Assembly: GCF_019703515.2 (NCBI RefSeq)
Contig: NC_059347.1
Coordinates: 19,490,001 to 19,554,000 of the forward strand
Source of the DNA: Myxocyprinus asiaticus
Taxonomy: Eukaryota; Chordata; Actinopteri; Cypriniformes; Catostomidae
DNA: 64,000 nt
Reading direction: 5' to 3'
Shown in pieces: positions 22,060-34,370 of the stretch. The notes under the pieces were generated by a model. The model was not told where the DNA came from, did no database searches, and saw only the letters and a list, made by a program, of their open reading frames with translations. Within the stretch, counting starts at the first letter, position 1. Each line of letters begins with the position of its first letter. The translations under genes were made by a program, and so were the position numbers.

Positions 22060-23404
22060 CGTCCGACGTGCCCAGGTTAAACGGCGTCCGTTTCACTTCA
22101 GTGAAAGGCGAGAATGCCGCTACCCTGCGTGTGGCGATCGCTACCCTTCTGTGGAAGGGTGCGATAGAGCCTGTCCCTCCGGCCGAGATGAAGAAAGGGT
22201 TTTACAGCCCCTACTTCATCATACCAAAGAAAGGCGGTGGGTTGCGGCCAATCTTGGACCTCAGAGTACTGAACTGGGCTTTGCACAGACTCCTGTTCAA
22301 GATGCTGATGCAAAAATGCATTCTAGCGAGCGTCCGGCCTCAAGATTGGTTTGCAGCGGTAGACCTGAAGGACGCTTACTTCCACGTCTCGGTTTTACCT
22401 CGACACAGACCCTTCTGTGGTTTGCTTTCGAGGGCCGGGCGTACCAGTACAAGGTCCTCCCCATCGGCCTGTCCTTGTCCCCTCACGTCTTCACGAAGGC
22501 TGCAGAGGCAGCCCTTGCCCCGCTAAGGGAAGTGGGCATCCGCATCCTCAACTATCTCGACGACTGGCTAATCCTAGCTCACTCTCGGGATGTGTTGTGT
22601 GCGCACAGGGACCTGGTGCTCACACACCTCAGCCGGCTGGGGCTTCGGGTCAACTGGGAAAAGAGCAAGCTCTCCCCGGTTCAGAGCATCTCTTTTCTCG
22701 GTTTGGAGTTGGTCTCAGTCTCGAAGACGGCGCGCCTCACGAATGAGCATGCACAGTCAGTGCTGAACTGTCTGAAGGCGTTCAGACGGAAAACAGCGGT
22801 CCCACTGAAACTTTTTCAGAGGCTCCTGGGGCATATGGCATCCTCAGCGGTGGCCACACCACTCGGGTTGATGCATATGAGACCGCTTCAACACTGGCTT
22901 CAGATTCGAGTCCCGAGATGGGCATGGCGTGGTCGTCAAGCCGATCTGTCGCCGCTTCTTCAGCCCTTGGACCGACCTAGCCTTTCAACGGGCAGGGGTT
23001 CCCCTAGAGCAGGTCTCCAGGCACATCGTGGTTACGACGGACGCTTCCAAGACAGGCTGGGGTGCCGTATGCAACGGGCATGCAGCTGCCGGCTCTTGGA
23101 CTGGCCCGTGACTATGTTGGCACATCAACTGCCTCGAGTTGTTGGCAGTACTGCTCGCTCTGCGGAGGCTACGGCCATTGATCCAGGGCAAGCATGTGTT
23201 GGTCCAGACGGACAACATGGCGACGGTAGTGTACATCAACTGCCAAGGCGGTCTACGCTCCCGTTGCATGTCACAACTCGCCCGCCGTCTCCTCCTCTGG
23301 AGTCACCAGCGCCTCAAGTCGCTGAGAGCTACTCACATCCTGGGCGACCTCAACACCGCAGCGGACGTGCTGTCACGACAAGTTATGCTCAGGGGAGTGT
23401 GTAG
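22060..23404 (+). pseudogene. DIRS copy 2 reverse transcriptase and RNase H
   Basis: Reverse transcriptase motifs include GGLRPILDLRVLN, VDLKDAYFHVSV, and an intact catalytic YLDDW at 22,553-22,567. RNase H follows with TTDASKTGWGAVCNGH (about 23,032), VQTDNMATVVYINCQGG (about 23,205) and LGDLNTAADVLSRQ. Compared with copy 1, one base is missing near 22,410, which shifts the frame. About 20 bases are lost near 22,928, which changes it again. After that the frame runs unbroken from RNase H into the recombinase (23,139-24,119). The best preserved pol segment in the window, but not functional as one protein. Confidence 0.88.
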
Positions 23405-24771
23405 AATCCACCCCCAGGTGGTCCAGCTGATTTGGAGTCGATTCGGTCAAGCGCAGGTAGACCTGTTTGCTTCCCAGGAATCCTCACATTGCCCGCTATG
23501 GCACGCCCTAAATGAGGCACCCCTCAGTATAGACGCGCTGGCACACAGCTGGCCCCCGGGACTACGCAAATATGCGTTTTCCCCAGTGAGCCTACTTGCA
23601 CAGACCCTGTGCAAGGTCAGGGAGGATGAGAAAAAGGTCATCCTAGTAGCACCCTACTGGCCCACCCAGACGTGGTTCTCGGACCTCACGCTCCTCGTGA
23701 CAGCCCACCCCCCGGCGAATTCCCCTGAGGAAGGACCTTCTTTCTCAGGGACGGGGCACCATCTGGCACCCATGACCAAACCTCTGGAATCTCCACGTCT
23801 GGCCCTTGGATGGGACGCGGAAGACCTAAGTGGCCTACCACTCGAGGTGGTAGACATGATCACTCAGGCTAGGGCTCCCTCTATGAGGCATCTGTATGCT
23901 TTGAAGAAGCGTCTGTTCGCTAAGTGGTGTTCTTCCCGACGCGAAGACCCCCAGAGATGCGCAGTCAGATCGGTGCTTTCCTACCTGCAGGAAAGGCTGG
24001 AGGGGTGGCTGTCGCCCTCCACCTTGAATGTGTATGTAGCCGCCATTTCGGCACATCACGATGCAATAGAAAGTATTTGGGTAAGTATTTACTCATCCCC
24101 TCGCGGGAGCTCTCGGTAGTCCTTCGGGGTCTACGGGGAGCTCCCTTCAAGCCCCTGGAGTCAGTTGAGCTACAGGCACTCTCTTTGAAGACTGCCCTCC
24201 TGACTGCGCTCACTTCCATGAAGAGGGTAGGGGACCTGCAGGCGTTCTCTGTCAGCGAAACGTGCCTGGAGTTTGGTCCGGGCTACTCTCACATGATCCT
24301 GAGACCCCGACCGGCTATGTGCCCAAGGTTCCCACAGCCCCGTTTAGGGATCAGGTGGTGAACCTGCAAGCGCTGCCCCAGGAGGAGGCAGACCCAGCCT
24401 TGGTGTTGCTGTTTTCAGTGCGTGCTTTACGCATCTATTTGGATCGCACGCAGAGCTTTAGAAGCTCCGAGCAGCTCTTTGTCTGCTTTGGCGGTCAGCG
24501 GAAAGGGAGCGTTTTCTCCAAACAGAGGATGGCCCACTGGGTCATTGACGCCATCACGATGGCATATCACACTCAGGACGTGCTGCCCCCCGTGGAGCTA
24601 TGTGCCCACTCTACTAAGAGTGTGCCGGCCTCCTGGGCCCTGACCAATGGTGCCTCTTTAGCAGACATCTGCAGAGTAGCGGGCTGGGCAACACCCAACA
24701 CCTTTGTGAGGTTCTACAATCTCCGGGTTGAGCCGGTCTCGTCCCGTGTATTGTCAGGTATGAGAAGGTAA
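23405..24771 (+). pseudogene. DIRS copy 2 tyrosine recombinase, deletion and R-to-K change
   Basis: Continues in frame from RNase H with VDLFASQESSHCPLW and the core-binding region. About 75 bases are missing near 24,070, breaking the frame. The C-terminal part (24,262-24,771) is open and carries MKRVGDLQAF, then HSTK where copies 1 and 3 have HSTR, and RFYNLRV with the tyrosine. Loss of that catalytic arginine would be expected to cripple strand exchange. The stop at 24,769-24,771 again lies inside GTAAGT, with an acceptor TTTCCTCCTTAG ending at 24,879. Confidence 0.85.
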
Positions 24772-25515
24772 GTTCCGGGACAGCTGGCTGGGTGTACCCC
24801 TCCCCTGAGGTGAAGACGTGCGTTTTGACTCCGAGTCGTGTTCACAGAGTTGTGATCCCTGGATGACTTTCCTCCTTAGCCCTGTGGCAGACGAGTTTGC
24901 GGAGGAACTCGCTGTCAGACCATGTGCTAACTAAGCCCTGTACTGGGGTAGGTGCTCCACATGCACCGGTTCCCCATAGGTGACCCTATGTGATATATTT
25001 TCCACTAAATCATTTCGCTGTCGGTAAACTGCGTCTTCCTTGGGCAGAGGTTCCTCTGCCCCCAGTCACTGTGTTTGTAGAGCTCCTCCCCCCTCGGGTA
25101 GGACCTACAATGAGACTTCTCCACATGACATACTTCCAACAAGACTTGGTAAGACCATGTGACGTATTTCCACTCAAAATACCCCCCCTCCCTTCTCTGG
25201 GTGGGGTGTGGTCTCTGCGGTGTCTTCCCCTTGGGAGTGACACCCCCCCAACGTAGACACTTATGGCTCCCAGTCGGTAAACAAAATTCCACTCTTTTTG
25301 GGGAGAAAAAAGAGGAAAAGAGGCCAGCGCTGGGCTAGCCTGTCCCTATTTTTTGGGCAGTCGACTTGTCCCCGAAGGGACCGTTCGATGCTCATAAGAG
25401 CGTCGGGGGAGGTTATGTGATGGCCTGGTGCGCTGGCTACGAGGCATACAGCGGTCTGCCCGTCTCGCACTGCCAGTCCACGTAACACAGTTCAGCCGTT
25501 GTGGCATTTTGTATA

Positions 25516-25627
25516 GGGACCCCTAGTGTCACTACATCGACACAATGTCGAGTGAGTGACAAATAGGGAACGTCCTGGTTACTTCTGTAACCTCCGTTCC
25601 CTGATGGAGAGAACGAAACGTTGTGTC
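25516..25627. repeat. DIRS copy 2 internal complementary region
   Basis: Same structure as in copy 1. The junction of its two halves reads GGGAA|CGTCCTGG at 25,566-25,578, exactly complementary to the joined right (CCAGGACG) and left (TTCCC) ends. Confidence 0.85.
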
Positions 25628-25695
25628 CCTCTTGCCACAACACTGAACTACCCGCTGAAATGGCCGGGACCTTGTCTCGGCTCCTCAGCACAAAA

Positions 25696-25901
25696 CCTGA
25701 ATGAGTGGTTGCGAGCCAGCTCCTTTTATACCCGTATGTCCAGGGGAGTGGCATGCAAATTCCACTCGCCAATTCCCATTGGCCTTTTTTCAAAGATCAG
25801 AGGTGTTTGGGGCTCCCAAGGGCGACCCCTAGTGTCACAACATCGACACAACGTCTCGTTCCCTCCATCAGGGAACAGAGGTTACGAAAGTAACCAGGAC
25901 G
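25696..25901 (-). repeat. DIRS copy 2 right inverted terminal repeat
   Basis: Complete right repeat with minus-strand TATAAAAG, octamer and CCAAT, and two perfect terminal hairpins: GTTCCCT-CCATC-AGGGAAC and GGTTAC-GAAA-GTAACC, ending CCAGGACG. Confidence 0.88.
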
Positions 25902-26779
25902 GTTATGGTTTAAACCAGAATGGTTTAAAGAAAATGCATAAAAGGAATGAGTAGTAAAGTTAGTGAAGTTAATGCATGTATCTATGTGAAACCAAATGGC
26001 TGAAAGATGTGATGAGCTACAGAAACGCAAGCACTGAAACTTTAGGCACTCTTCAGGATTTGTCAGTTTGGATTTATGCCAGTAATTCTTTCCCCCAAAC
26101 CAGCCCTGCAGACTGTCACCAGCATTTCTCGTGAGCATACACAAAAGTGGTGAATGAATGTATGACAAAAGCTTATCTTAACTAGTTGGAAAGCTCACAC
26201 ACAGAGATATGTTTTCTTTCAAAAAGATTTGTCTGGAAGCCCTTGCTGGGCAGTCTTAAATGGGTTTTGATCTGGTTTTCATACTCTATCTACATGACTG
26301 AGTATGAGTCTGCAGCAAATGATGATGCTGACGTCCAGCAATGTAGAAACCTCTGTGTAAAGTATCTCTGCCAACACATCACACACATGCACACACCTGG
26401 CCCCCGGCCAACATCTTGGAGCACATGGCGTTATACAACTTGTGGGCACAGGTAGCACAAACAGGCATGTACATTCACATATTAAACGGTAAACATCAAC
26501 ACACAACACCTATACACACATTCATAAGGCACTGGGAGAAAATTTTAGACAATAAACAAGGTGTCTAGGAGGCTCATTAGACCCTATAATGTGTCTATTC
26601 CCCATCACACATATACATTTACTGTATACACACCATAAAACTAATTCTAAATGAGAAACAGTGGTGCTGTTCTGAGCAGCAGAAGTTGTGGTTTCTCCCT
26701 AAGATGACCAAATGCTGACAGCAAGTTCTGCAACTCAAATCCTTCCTCCAAGAACTGAAGTAATATTTTTTAAACTTAT
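25902..26779. other. Intron-like sequence without a gene
   Basis: CA-rich patches at 26,378-26,400 and 26,495-26,520. No coding or clear repeat signature. Confidence 0.5.
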
Positions 26780-27385
26780 AGGAATATTTCACCCAAAAAT
26801 GTTAATTCTGTCACAATGTACTCACTCTCATGGCATTCCAAAGCTGTATGGCTTTCTTTCTTGTGTGAAACAAAAAAGAAATGTCAGAATGTCTTGGCCA
26901 TTCTTCCATACATTTAAACTGAATAGGGATGGGGGCTGTCCAAAAAGCACAACAAAGAACCATAAAATCACAACGACTTCTGCTCTATATTCTAGGTATT
27001 CTAAAGGCATGTGATAGATTTTTGTGAGGAACTGAAATTTAAAACATTATTTACTGAAGATCTTCCCCTCCAGCATAACTCTCAAATACCATTGGGGTTT
27101 ATTTACATTGAAATAGGCTACCTCAAAATGTGTTGCACCAGGTTTGACGTCAATGACATCAAACATCTTTATGTTTGCTATTATGATGTTGCTTTTTTGC
27201 AGTTTTTAAACCTTGTCAGCCTCAGCCCCCGTTTACTTTTATTGTATGGAAAAGAGCAGCCAGGACATTCTGCCTAACTTCTCAATTTTTTGTTGCACGG
27301 AAGAAGAAAAAAAAGTCATATGGGTTTGGATGAATATGAGGGTGAGTAAATGATGACAACATTTTCACTTTTGGGTCAATTACTG
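26780..27385. mobile_element. MITE of the 'GATAGTTCACCCAAAAATG' family
   Basis: The left arm (GGAATATTTCACCCAAAAATG, then ATTCTGTCAC...GTACTCACTCTCATGG) and the right arm (GGGTGAGTAAATGATGACAA...TTTTGGGTCAATTA) are mutual reverse complements. Interior about 400 bases without transposase. Sister copies at 42,867 (fragment) and 49,762-50,419. Confidence 0.8.
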
Positions 27386-30300
27386 TAGTCCTTCAACCCA
27401 TAAATGCCTGGTAATTTCCCCAAACACACATATTTGGGTCTTTAGAGACCCGACACTTACATCTTTCAAAATTTGATGTACAAAATGCCCAGATGTATGC
27501 CCAGTATTTCAAAATACTTTCAAGACAACTAGAAAATAATAAAATAAAATATATTTTGATACATTTTAATGTTTCAATTTTCATAAATTAAAGAGATAAT
27601 GCAACAAATCAGGACAAATCTAGAACAGAATTCATTATTTTCACACTGAAATTTCATGAGATGCAACTGACTGTCAAACACATACTTAGCTACACATAAC
27701 ACATAATCTACACATGTGCTACACATAACTTACACATACGTTACACATTTGTATTTTCACAGGCACTTAATGACAGGACTGCCAATAATTGGGGACAACT
27801 GGACCTTTTGTCCTGGGCCCGGTCTTGCTCATTAAGTCTAAACAGATGCACAACTTACATACTTTCCATAGTACACCCAAATGACAATAGTCATATCATA
27901 CTGTTCATGTGTTAAACTTGCTATAGTTTACTTTGATGTTGTTTTTTTGTCAAATAGCAATGTCAAATGTAAATCAAATCAATCACTGAAACATCAGCGC
28001 CACCTTGACTAAGAAGAAATTGCATGTATAATATGTATGTGTGAATGCATACGGAACACTGATAATTCATCACTGCTTATAATTCATTGCTGCACAGAAA
28101 GTCAACGTGATATAGTATTTATTTGTATGAATATTGTACTCAATTATCTTGTAATAAACAAAGAAATAGACATCCTGTGAAGCTTAAACAGATATGAAAT
28201 AAGCATTAAAAAATATAATTTATGGAAGTGCAAAAAAAAGAAAGGAAAAAAAAGACATGACCTCTGATCTGTAATGACCCTATACGCTTTTGGTACTTAA
28301 ACCATTATAATTTTTATTTTATTTTTTTATTTTTTTATAAGTTAGTTACACAAGTATAATTACACTATTTATAAGAGATAGATTGAGGAATACTAAAGAG
28401 GTGTGAGCACAACTCCAAAATATGCATGAGGTACATGGGGTGGAATGAGGTCCCGGGTTTCTTATGACCTGACGTATGCATTTAAAAGTTAAATACTGTA
28501 AAGATCCAAGTGTTCACAGAAATGTGCTTCTCTTTCATACACAACTGTATGTCAAGTTTAAAAGCAAAACCCTCAGTAATACACTGATAATTCCATATCT
28601 CAACACTGAATAATGATTCAAAAATGAACGTTTATCACGTAAACACAACAATCTAGACTCTACTGCTATATAAACACAGCCACACGAAGTGTTTACTCAC
28701 TCGCAACAAAAAACACCTACTCACTGAATTACAAATCAAGGGGGGAATAAACAGAGTAGGAGATAAGGAGTGAAACATCATTACAGGTCGTTAATGAGGC
28801 AGTGAGAAGCAGAGCAGAGGCCTGATTAGTCAGAGGATGAGGGATGATGTGAAAGCAGAGCAGAACATTAACTTTATCAGAACACAACATAGCTGCTTGG
28901 ACTCATATTTGAAAAGATTACACTCACAATATCACTGAATTTTATCCAACCTACGAAAGAGAAAGAGTCTTACTCTTAATTTTTAGCTTACCCATCATAA
29001 TTTGTTTAATTAATTTTACCTATTTAGTTTGTTCATTTTTGTTTAATGCATGGATTGCTTCTTTTTTAGTTTATTCCAAAAATGAGATGGACATTTTGCA
29101 AGCAATACCAAACAATCACATGCACTACCCTTGTGTCCTTTTAGGCTGTGATGTTTTGTTTCTTAATTGATAAACAATATGTGTCCCCTGCAAAGGTAAA
29201 CCTAACAAAGAAGTGTAAAACTTTACCCAGACCCAAAACTTAACCATGATAGTAATGTAAAAAGGCTGTTTTTTTATACTTAAATTATATTAAATAATAC
29301 TTTAACTTCCGGTATAAGCCACCACCAGCAATTTCAGTGATTCAAAAATACTAATACTGCTTTATACTGCAGGCTGGCAATACATGTGATCATATTATTT
29401 TCATTCATTATTGTTTTCATAAACACATTAGTTTGGAGATCATATACTTTTACTGTTTATCAAATTTTGCCATGGTTTTATCACACGCTGTTGCACAGGC
29501 AGAATTAATGAGATATCAGGCACTGAAAGCTCAGCTCCGTCTGTCAAGGCTGCCACAAACTTTGCACCACCAAGAGAGAGCAGAAGAAATAGAGCATTGC
29601 CAAAACTGCATCTTGTTTCATCTTGGCAATATAATACATGCATTATTCATTCCGTTCTTGTCAGAGAGCATTCGCTCTTTTTTAGCAGTGTATAGTAAAC
29701 AGACATGCAGATCTCGCATTTAACATGGCTTATGAAAATCGGCATTGGGAATAAATAAATAGATTATGCAGGTACATATGAATTCAGGTTTACATGGAGA
29801 CATGAAAATACTGCATAATCACGCTCTTGGTAAAGTATGAAGCAGATTTTATTATCGTCTCTTCAATAGAACACACAGCAAAAATTGAATGATCTACTTA
29901 CTCTTTTTTCTATAAATGCTGACGTTAGAAAATTATCCGACATTAGAATATTATTCTGCTGTACATCCTATCTGCTGTACAAATCTAGTGTTTATAAGCC
30001 CATATCATCAAATTCTGGTATTATTATCCTTCTAGTTACTTACATTGCGGTCAATGACTGCGGAACTTTGTCACACTTGCTGGAAATGCAGCCGCTTCCT
30101 TACTTCCACTTTGCAAAATAAGGTGGATATGCTGCAAATGCCTTGGAAATACAAACATACACTTTTTTCATGCACATTAAATATAATTTAAATGAAAAGA
30201 CAGAAGGTTAGAGAGAACAACTACATTTTTACATTTTCTTTCTGTAAGAAAATGTGAGTGATGCTGGCTTTTGCAAAACTCACTGCCACAGGTTGCTGTG

Positions 30301-30517
30301 GGTGGTTGCCAGGGCATTGCTATGCATTGGTTGTCACAGTGTTCTGAGTGGTTGTGAGCTAGGCAGTGGCTAGGTGGGTGGTTGCTAGGAGGATGCTCAC
30401 TGGCCCAAATCAAAAAAGCCAACCCCCAAGTCTATATGATATGCTGGTCCCTAGATATGACTTTGGACCATAGATCAATAAGAAAACATTAGCACCCCTC
30501 TCCTCAAAATGCCACAA
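27386..30517. other. Intron-like sequence, no gene; possible noncoding element
   Basis: Mostly AT-rich. 28,740-28,930 is repeat-free and contains 'gtcgttaatgaggcagtgag', a plausible conserved noncoding element. An ORF at 29,433-29,723 has no recognisable domain and is probably chance. 30,280-30,410 is a degenerate minisatellite built on 'ggttgctagg/ggttgccagg'. Confidence 0.45.
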
Positions 30518-31262
30518 AATTTGAGATATACAGTAATTCATACCCATAGCACAAACTCTGGGAGTCGAGTTATGCCGAAGTTTAGTACTTGGGGTCAGTG
30601 TTTTTGTTTAAATCCCTAACCCTGCATATGAGCTGTAATAATAGTGATGCTTACCCAAGCGCCACTTATGAGGTGCTGCTCAGATTAAACCACCATTACA
30701 CCAGAACAGTATATGTTGCTTAGAATGGGAATAGTGTTTTTGAATGTTATTTACAGTACCCTGCACCAGCTAAAAGCCTGGTTGTGGGTAATCATTGATT
30801 GAATGTTATCGATGAGGCTAGTACTCAATGAATCGTGTGATTATTATGGACTAACCTCTTTTAAGAGGTGCAAAACAAGATGCAGGTACCTGAGCTAAAA
30901 AGGGGTGAATCAGTCATAAACAACACACAAGGTTCTATTATTAATATACTCGGTGCTCCGCAGTACTGCAGAGTCATTTGAATATAGAAGAAGAATCTCT
31001 CCAGCTGAGAGTGGTTTTGTGGCTTCCAACATTCAGTCGGCAGAGAGTGTTTGAATCAAACCCTTGCTAATGTATTTAGTCTGACAATTCCTCAGCACCT
31101 TTTTCTCCTTCCAGTTTCATCCTTCTTGTCTATAACACAGTTGTGATCTTCACAGATCTACACACACAGACATATACCGCACACAGCATGCTCAATATGT
31201 CAGTAGTGGAAAGAAATCCATCTTTGGAAGTCCAGTCCAGGAAGGGCTGAGAGCAAATAAGA
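30518..31262. repeat. Direct duplication, left copy
   Basis: Matches 36,303-37,050 at an almost constant offset of 5,787-5,788, with scattered single-base differences only. No terminal repeats, poly(A) tail or coding sequence, so it looks like a duplicated piece of unique sequence, not a transposon. Confidence 0.85.
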
Positions 31263-31826
31263 GCATGGGATAGCCAGTTAACATAAAACGTATTACACCT
31301 CTCATAATCAAATAGACTCTCGCAATCAAATATGCAGTTCAAAGATTTTCTTGTAGTAATTAAAACAAATTAATCATTTAAACAATAATAGTTATAAGAG
31401 GGCACAATTACAAATCTATTTTGGCAATAAGACAAAAGCAATAGTGAGCAAGTACTGAATGTGATTCAGCAGAAATCATAGTATACAAAAAGAGGCTACT
31501 ATTAAGTAACTTACATTTTAAGCACAACATGGCCAGTTATTTTGTCTATTTATGCTCCGCTAAAAAAAAATTGTTCCAAAAGAAGCCAAAGCAGGATCTG
31601 CCAGTCTGGAATGGACAAAGCGGAGTGATACAAACAGTGAAGCATCTCTGTGCTGTTATCCTAAATATCAGCACTCTTGGAACACTGCTTCTTCAATCAG
31701 ATTAGAGAGTAGTAACTGTTTTATAAATGATTGTAGCCCAAAGACAGCCGAAAAAGCCCTCACTTTTAATGAAAACATAGAACAAAGATGAGACAAATAT
31801 TTTAAACACACTGTATGTCAGTCAGG
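31263..31826. other. Unassigned sequence between duplication and DIRS copy 3
   Basis: AT-rich; nothing recognised. Confidence 0.4.
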
Positions 31827-31884
31827 GTTCCCTATCTGTCACTCACTCGACGTTGTGTCGATGTAGTGACACTAGGGGTCACTC

Positions 31885-32526
31885 TTGGGATGCTCGCTTG
31901 CCCCAGTTGGGCTCACGGATGAGACTGCCGGCTCCTCTCAGGGCGAGTTCGACCTCTTATTCGGGGCCCGGGAAGATGATGAACTATCAAGCACAGCATC
32001 AGAGAGCGGGCTCGTCCACTCTGACGCGGAGGCTTCGGCTGGGCTTCCCCCTTCGGTTGTGGTCGCCCAGTCTCAGGGCGACACGGAGATGACGGACATG
32101 CTTTTCCAGGCAGCCGCGAGCGTCAGGCTAGACCCTTCACTCTCCCCTGAACCCTCGTGGCTTGATGATTGGTACCTTGGCCAGGAGCGCCGCTCACGAA
32201 CACACCACTCCCCGGTGTCTTTCTTCCCGGAAGTGCACGAGGAGCTGACAAGATCGTGGGGGGCACCTTTTACTACCCGGTCCCAATCTTTCAGCTACCC
32301 CGCTCTCACTACCCTCGATGGTGGGGCAGCCAAGGGGTATTCGGTGATCCCCCAGGTGGATAAGGCGCTCGTGGTGCACATCTCCCAGGTTGGCCTGTTC
32401 GGCGACACCATCGAGGACTTTGCCCAGCAGGTCTCGGCGGTGAAGCAGCAGACGGAGGCCATTCAACACATCCTTCCCCAGTGCGCACTCCGTCTGCTCG
32501 TCGCCAAGGGCGTCCTCCTGCAGTAA
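31885..32526 (+). pseudogene. DIRS copy 3 gag fragment, open
   Basis: An uninterrupted 213-codon frame corresponding to the middle and later parts of gag, with SSQGEFDLLFGAREDDELSS, FFPEVHEELTRSW, TLDGGAAKGYSVIPQVDKAL and ISQVGLFGDTIEDFAQQ. It shows which reading frame of the broken copy 1 gag is authentic. It ends at TAG 32,524-32,526. Confidence 0.75.
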
Positions 32527-32611
32527 CAGCACCGGCTCCAACGCAGCCCGTCCCCGCGGCCCGTCCCCGGCGTGGAGCCCACCACAGGAAGCAGATGCCA
32601 CCCTACTTCAT

Positions 32612-33568
32612 TGTACCGAAGAATGGTGGTGGGCTGCGGCCAATCTTGGACCTGCGAGTACTGAACCGGGCCTTGCACAGACTCCCGTTCAAGACACTGA
32701 TGCAAAAAAGCATTTTAGCGAGCGTCCGGCATCAAGATTGGTTCACGGCGGTAGACCTCTAGGACGCGTACTTCCATGTCATGGTCTTACCTCGACACAG
32801 ACCCTTCCTGCAGTTTGCTTTCGAGGGCCGGGCGTACCAGTACAAGGTCCTCCCCTTCAGCCTGTCTTTGTCCCCTTGCGTCTTCACGAAGGTCGCAGAG
32901 GCAGCCCTTGCCCCGCTAAGGGAAGTGGGCATCCGCATCCTCAATTATCTCGACGACTGGCTAATCCTAGCTCACTCTCGGGATGTGTTGTGTGCGCACA
33001 GGGACCTGGTGCTCACACACCTCAGCCGACTGGGGCTTCGGGTCAACTGGGAAAAGAGCAAGCTCTTCCTGGTTCAGAGCATCTCTTTTCTCGGCTTGGA
33101 GTTGGACTCAGTCTTGATAATGGTGCGCCTCACGAACGAGCGCACACAGTCGGTGCTGAACTGTCTGAAGGCTTCAGACAGAAGACAGTGGTTCCACTGA
33201 AACTTTTTCAGAGGCTCCTGGGGCATATGGCATCCTCAGTGGTTGCCGCACCACTCGGGTTGATGCATATAAGACCAATTCAGCACTGGCTTCAGACTCG
33301 AGTCCTGAGATGGGCATGGCGCCGCGGGACACATCGCGTGGTCATCACGCCGATCTTTCGCTGCCTCTTCATCCCTTGGACTGACCTTGCATTTCTATGG
33401 GTAGGGGTTCCCCTAGAGCAGGTCTCCAGGCGCGTCGTGGTTACAATGGACGCCTCCAAGACGGGCTGGAGTGCCGTATGCAATGGGCACACAGCCGCAG
33501 GCTTCTGGACTGGCCCGCAGCTGCATTGGCACATCAACTGCCTCGAGTTGTTGGCAGTACTGCTCGGG
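32612..33568 (+). pseudogene. DIRS copy 3 reverse transcriptase / partial RNase H
   Basis: Starts abruptly at YFIVPKN after the deletion and retains GLRPILDLRVLN, an altered motif A region (stop at 32,759 just after AVDL; HVMV where other copies have HVSV), YLDDWLILAHS near 32,947, LRVNWEKSKLF, and the first RNase H motif MDASKTGWSAVCNGH near 33,446. At about 33,568 the coding sequence jumps into the recombinase. Frame changes near 33,170 also break it. Confidence 0.82.
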
Positions 33569-34370
33569 CGGCTGTCCCCCTCCACCTTGAAGGTGTATGT
33601 AGCTGCCATTTCGGCACATCTCGAGGCAGTGGATGGTAAGTATTTGGGGAAGCACGACTTGATCATCAGGTTCCTGAAAGGCGCTAGGAGGTTGAATCCC
33701 TCCAGACCGCGCCTCATGCCTTAGGGTTCTACGGGGTGCTCCCTTTGAGCCCCTGGAGTCAGCTGAGCTTAAGGCACTCTCTTTGAAGACTGCCCTCTTG
33801 ACTGCGCTCACTTCCATCAAAAGGGTAGGGGACCTGCAGGCATTCTCTGTCAGCGAATTGTGCCTGGAGTCCGGTCCGGGTTACTCTCACGTGATCCTGA
33901 CACCCCAACCGGACTATGTGCCCAAGGTTCCCACGACCCCATTTAGGGATCAGGTGGTGAACCTGCAAGCGCTGCCCCAGGAGGAGGCAGACTCAGCTTT
34001 GGCATTGCTGTGTCCGATTCGTGCTTTGCGCATCTATTTGGATCGCACGCAGAGCTTCAGAAGCTCCGAGCAGCAATTTGTCTGCTTTGGTGGACAGCGG
34101 AAAGGAAGCGCTGTCTCCAAACAGAGGATCGCCCACTAGGTCATTGACGCCATCGTGATGGCATATTGCGCCCAGGATGTGCTGCCCCCCGTGGGGTTAC
34201 GAGCCCACTCTACTAGGAGTGTAGCGGCCTCCTGGGCCCTGAACAGTGGCGCCTCTTTGGCAGACATCTGCAGAGCAGCGGGCTGTGCAACACCCAACAC
34301 CTTTGTGAGGTTCTATAATCTCCGGGTTGAGCTGGTTTCATCCCGTGTGTTGTCAGGTCCAAACAGGTAA
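33568..34370 (+). pseudogene. DIRS copy 3 tyrosine recombinase, N-terminus deleted
   Basis: Carries the second half of the core-binding domain (SPSTLKVYVAAISAH) and the catalytic domain with SIKRVGDLQAF, HSTR, and RFYNLRV. A short deletion near 33,722 and a TAG at about 34,137-34,139 interrupt it. The stop at 34,368-34,370 lies inside GTAAGT, as in copies 1 and 2. Confidence 0.82.

Larger units (their letters stand above)
21795..25901 (+). mobile_element. DIRS retrotransposon copy 2, 5'-truncated
   Basis: Homology to copy 1 begins near its position 11,127, so the left repeat, promoter and nearly all of gag are missing. RT, RNase H, recombinase, the internal complementary region (25,516-25,627) and the complete right repeat (25,696-25,901) remain. 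The left junction lies against a Tc1 left end. Confidence 0.9.

Noticed and set aside
29433..29723. 96-codon plus-strand open frame
   Set aside because: No recognisable domain, no splice context, low-complexity start; likely chance in AT-rich DNA.
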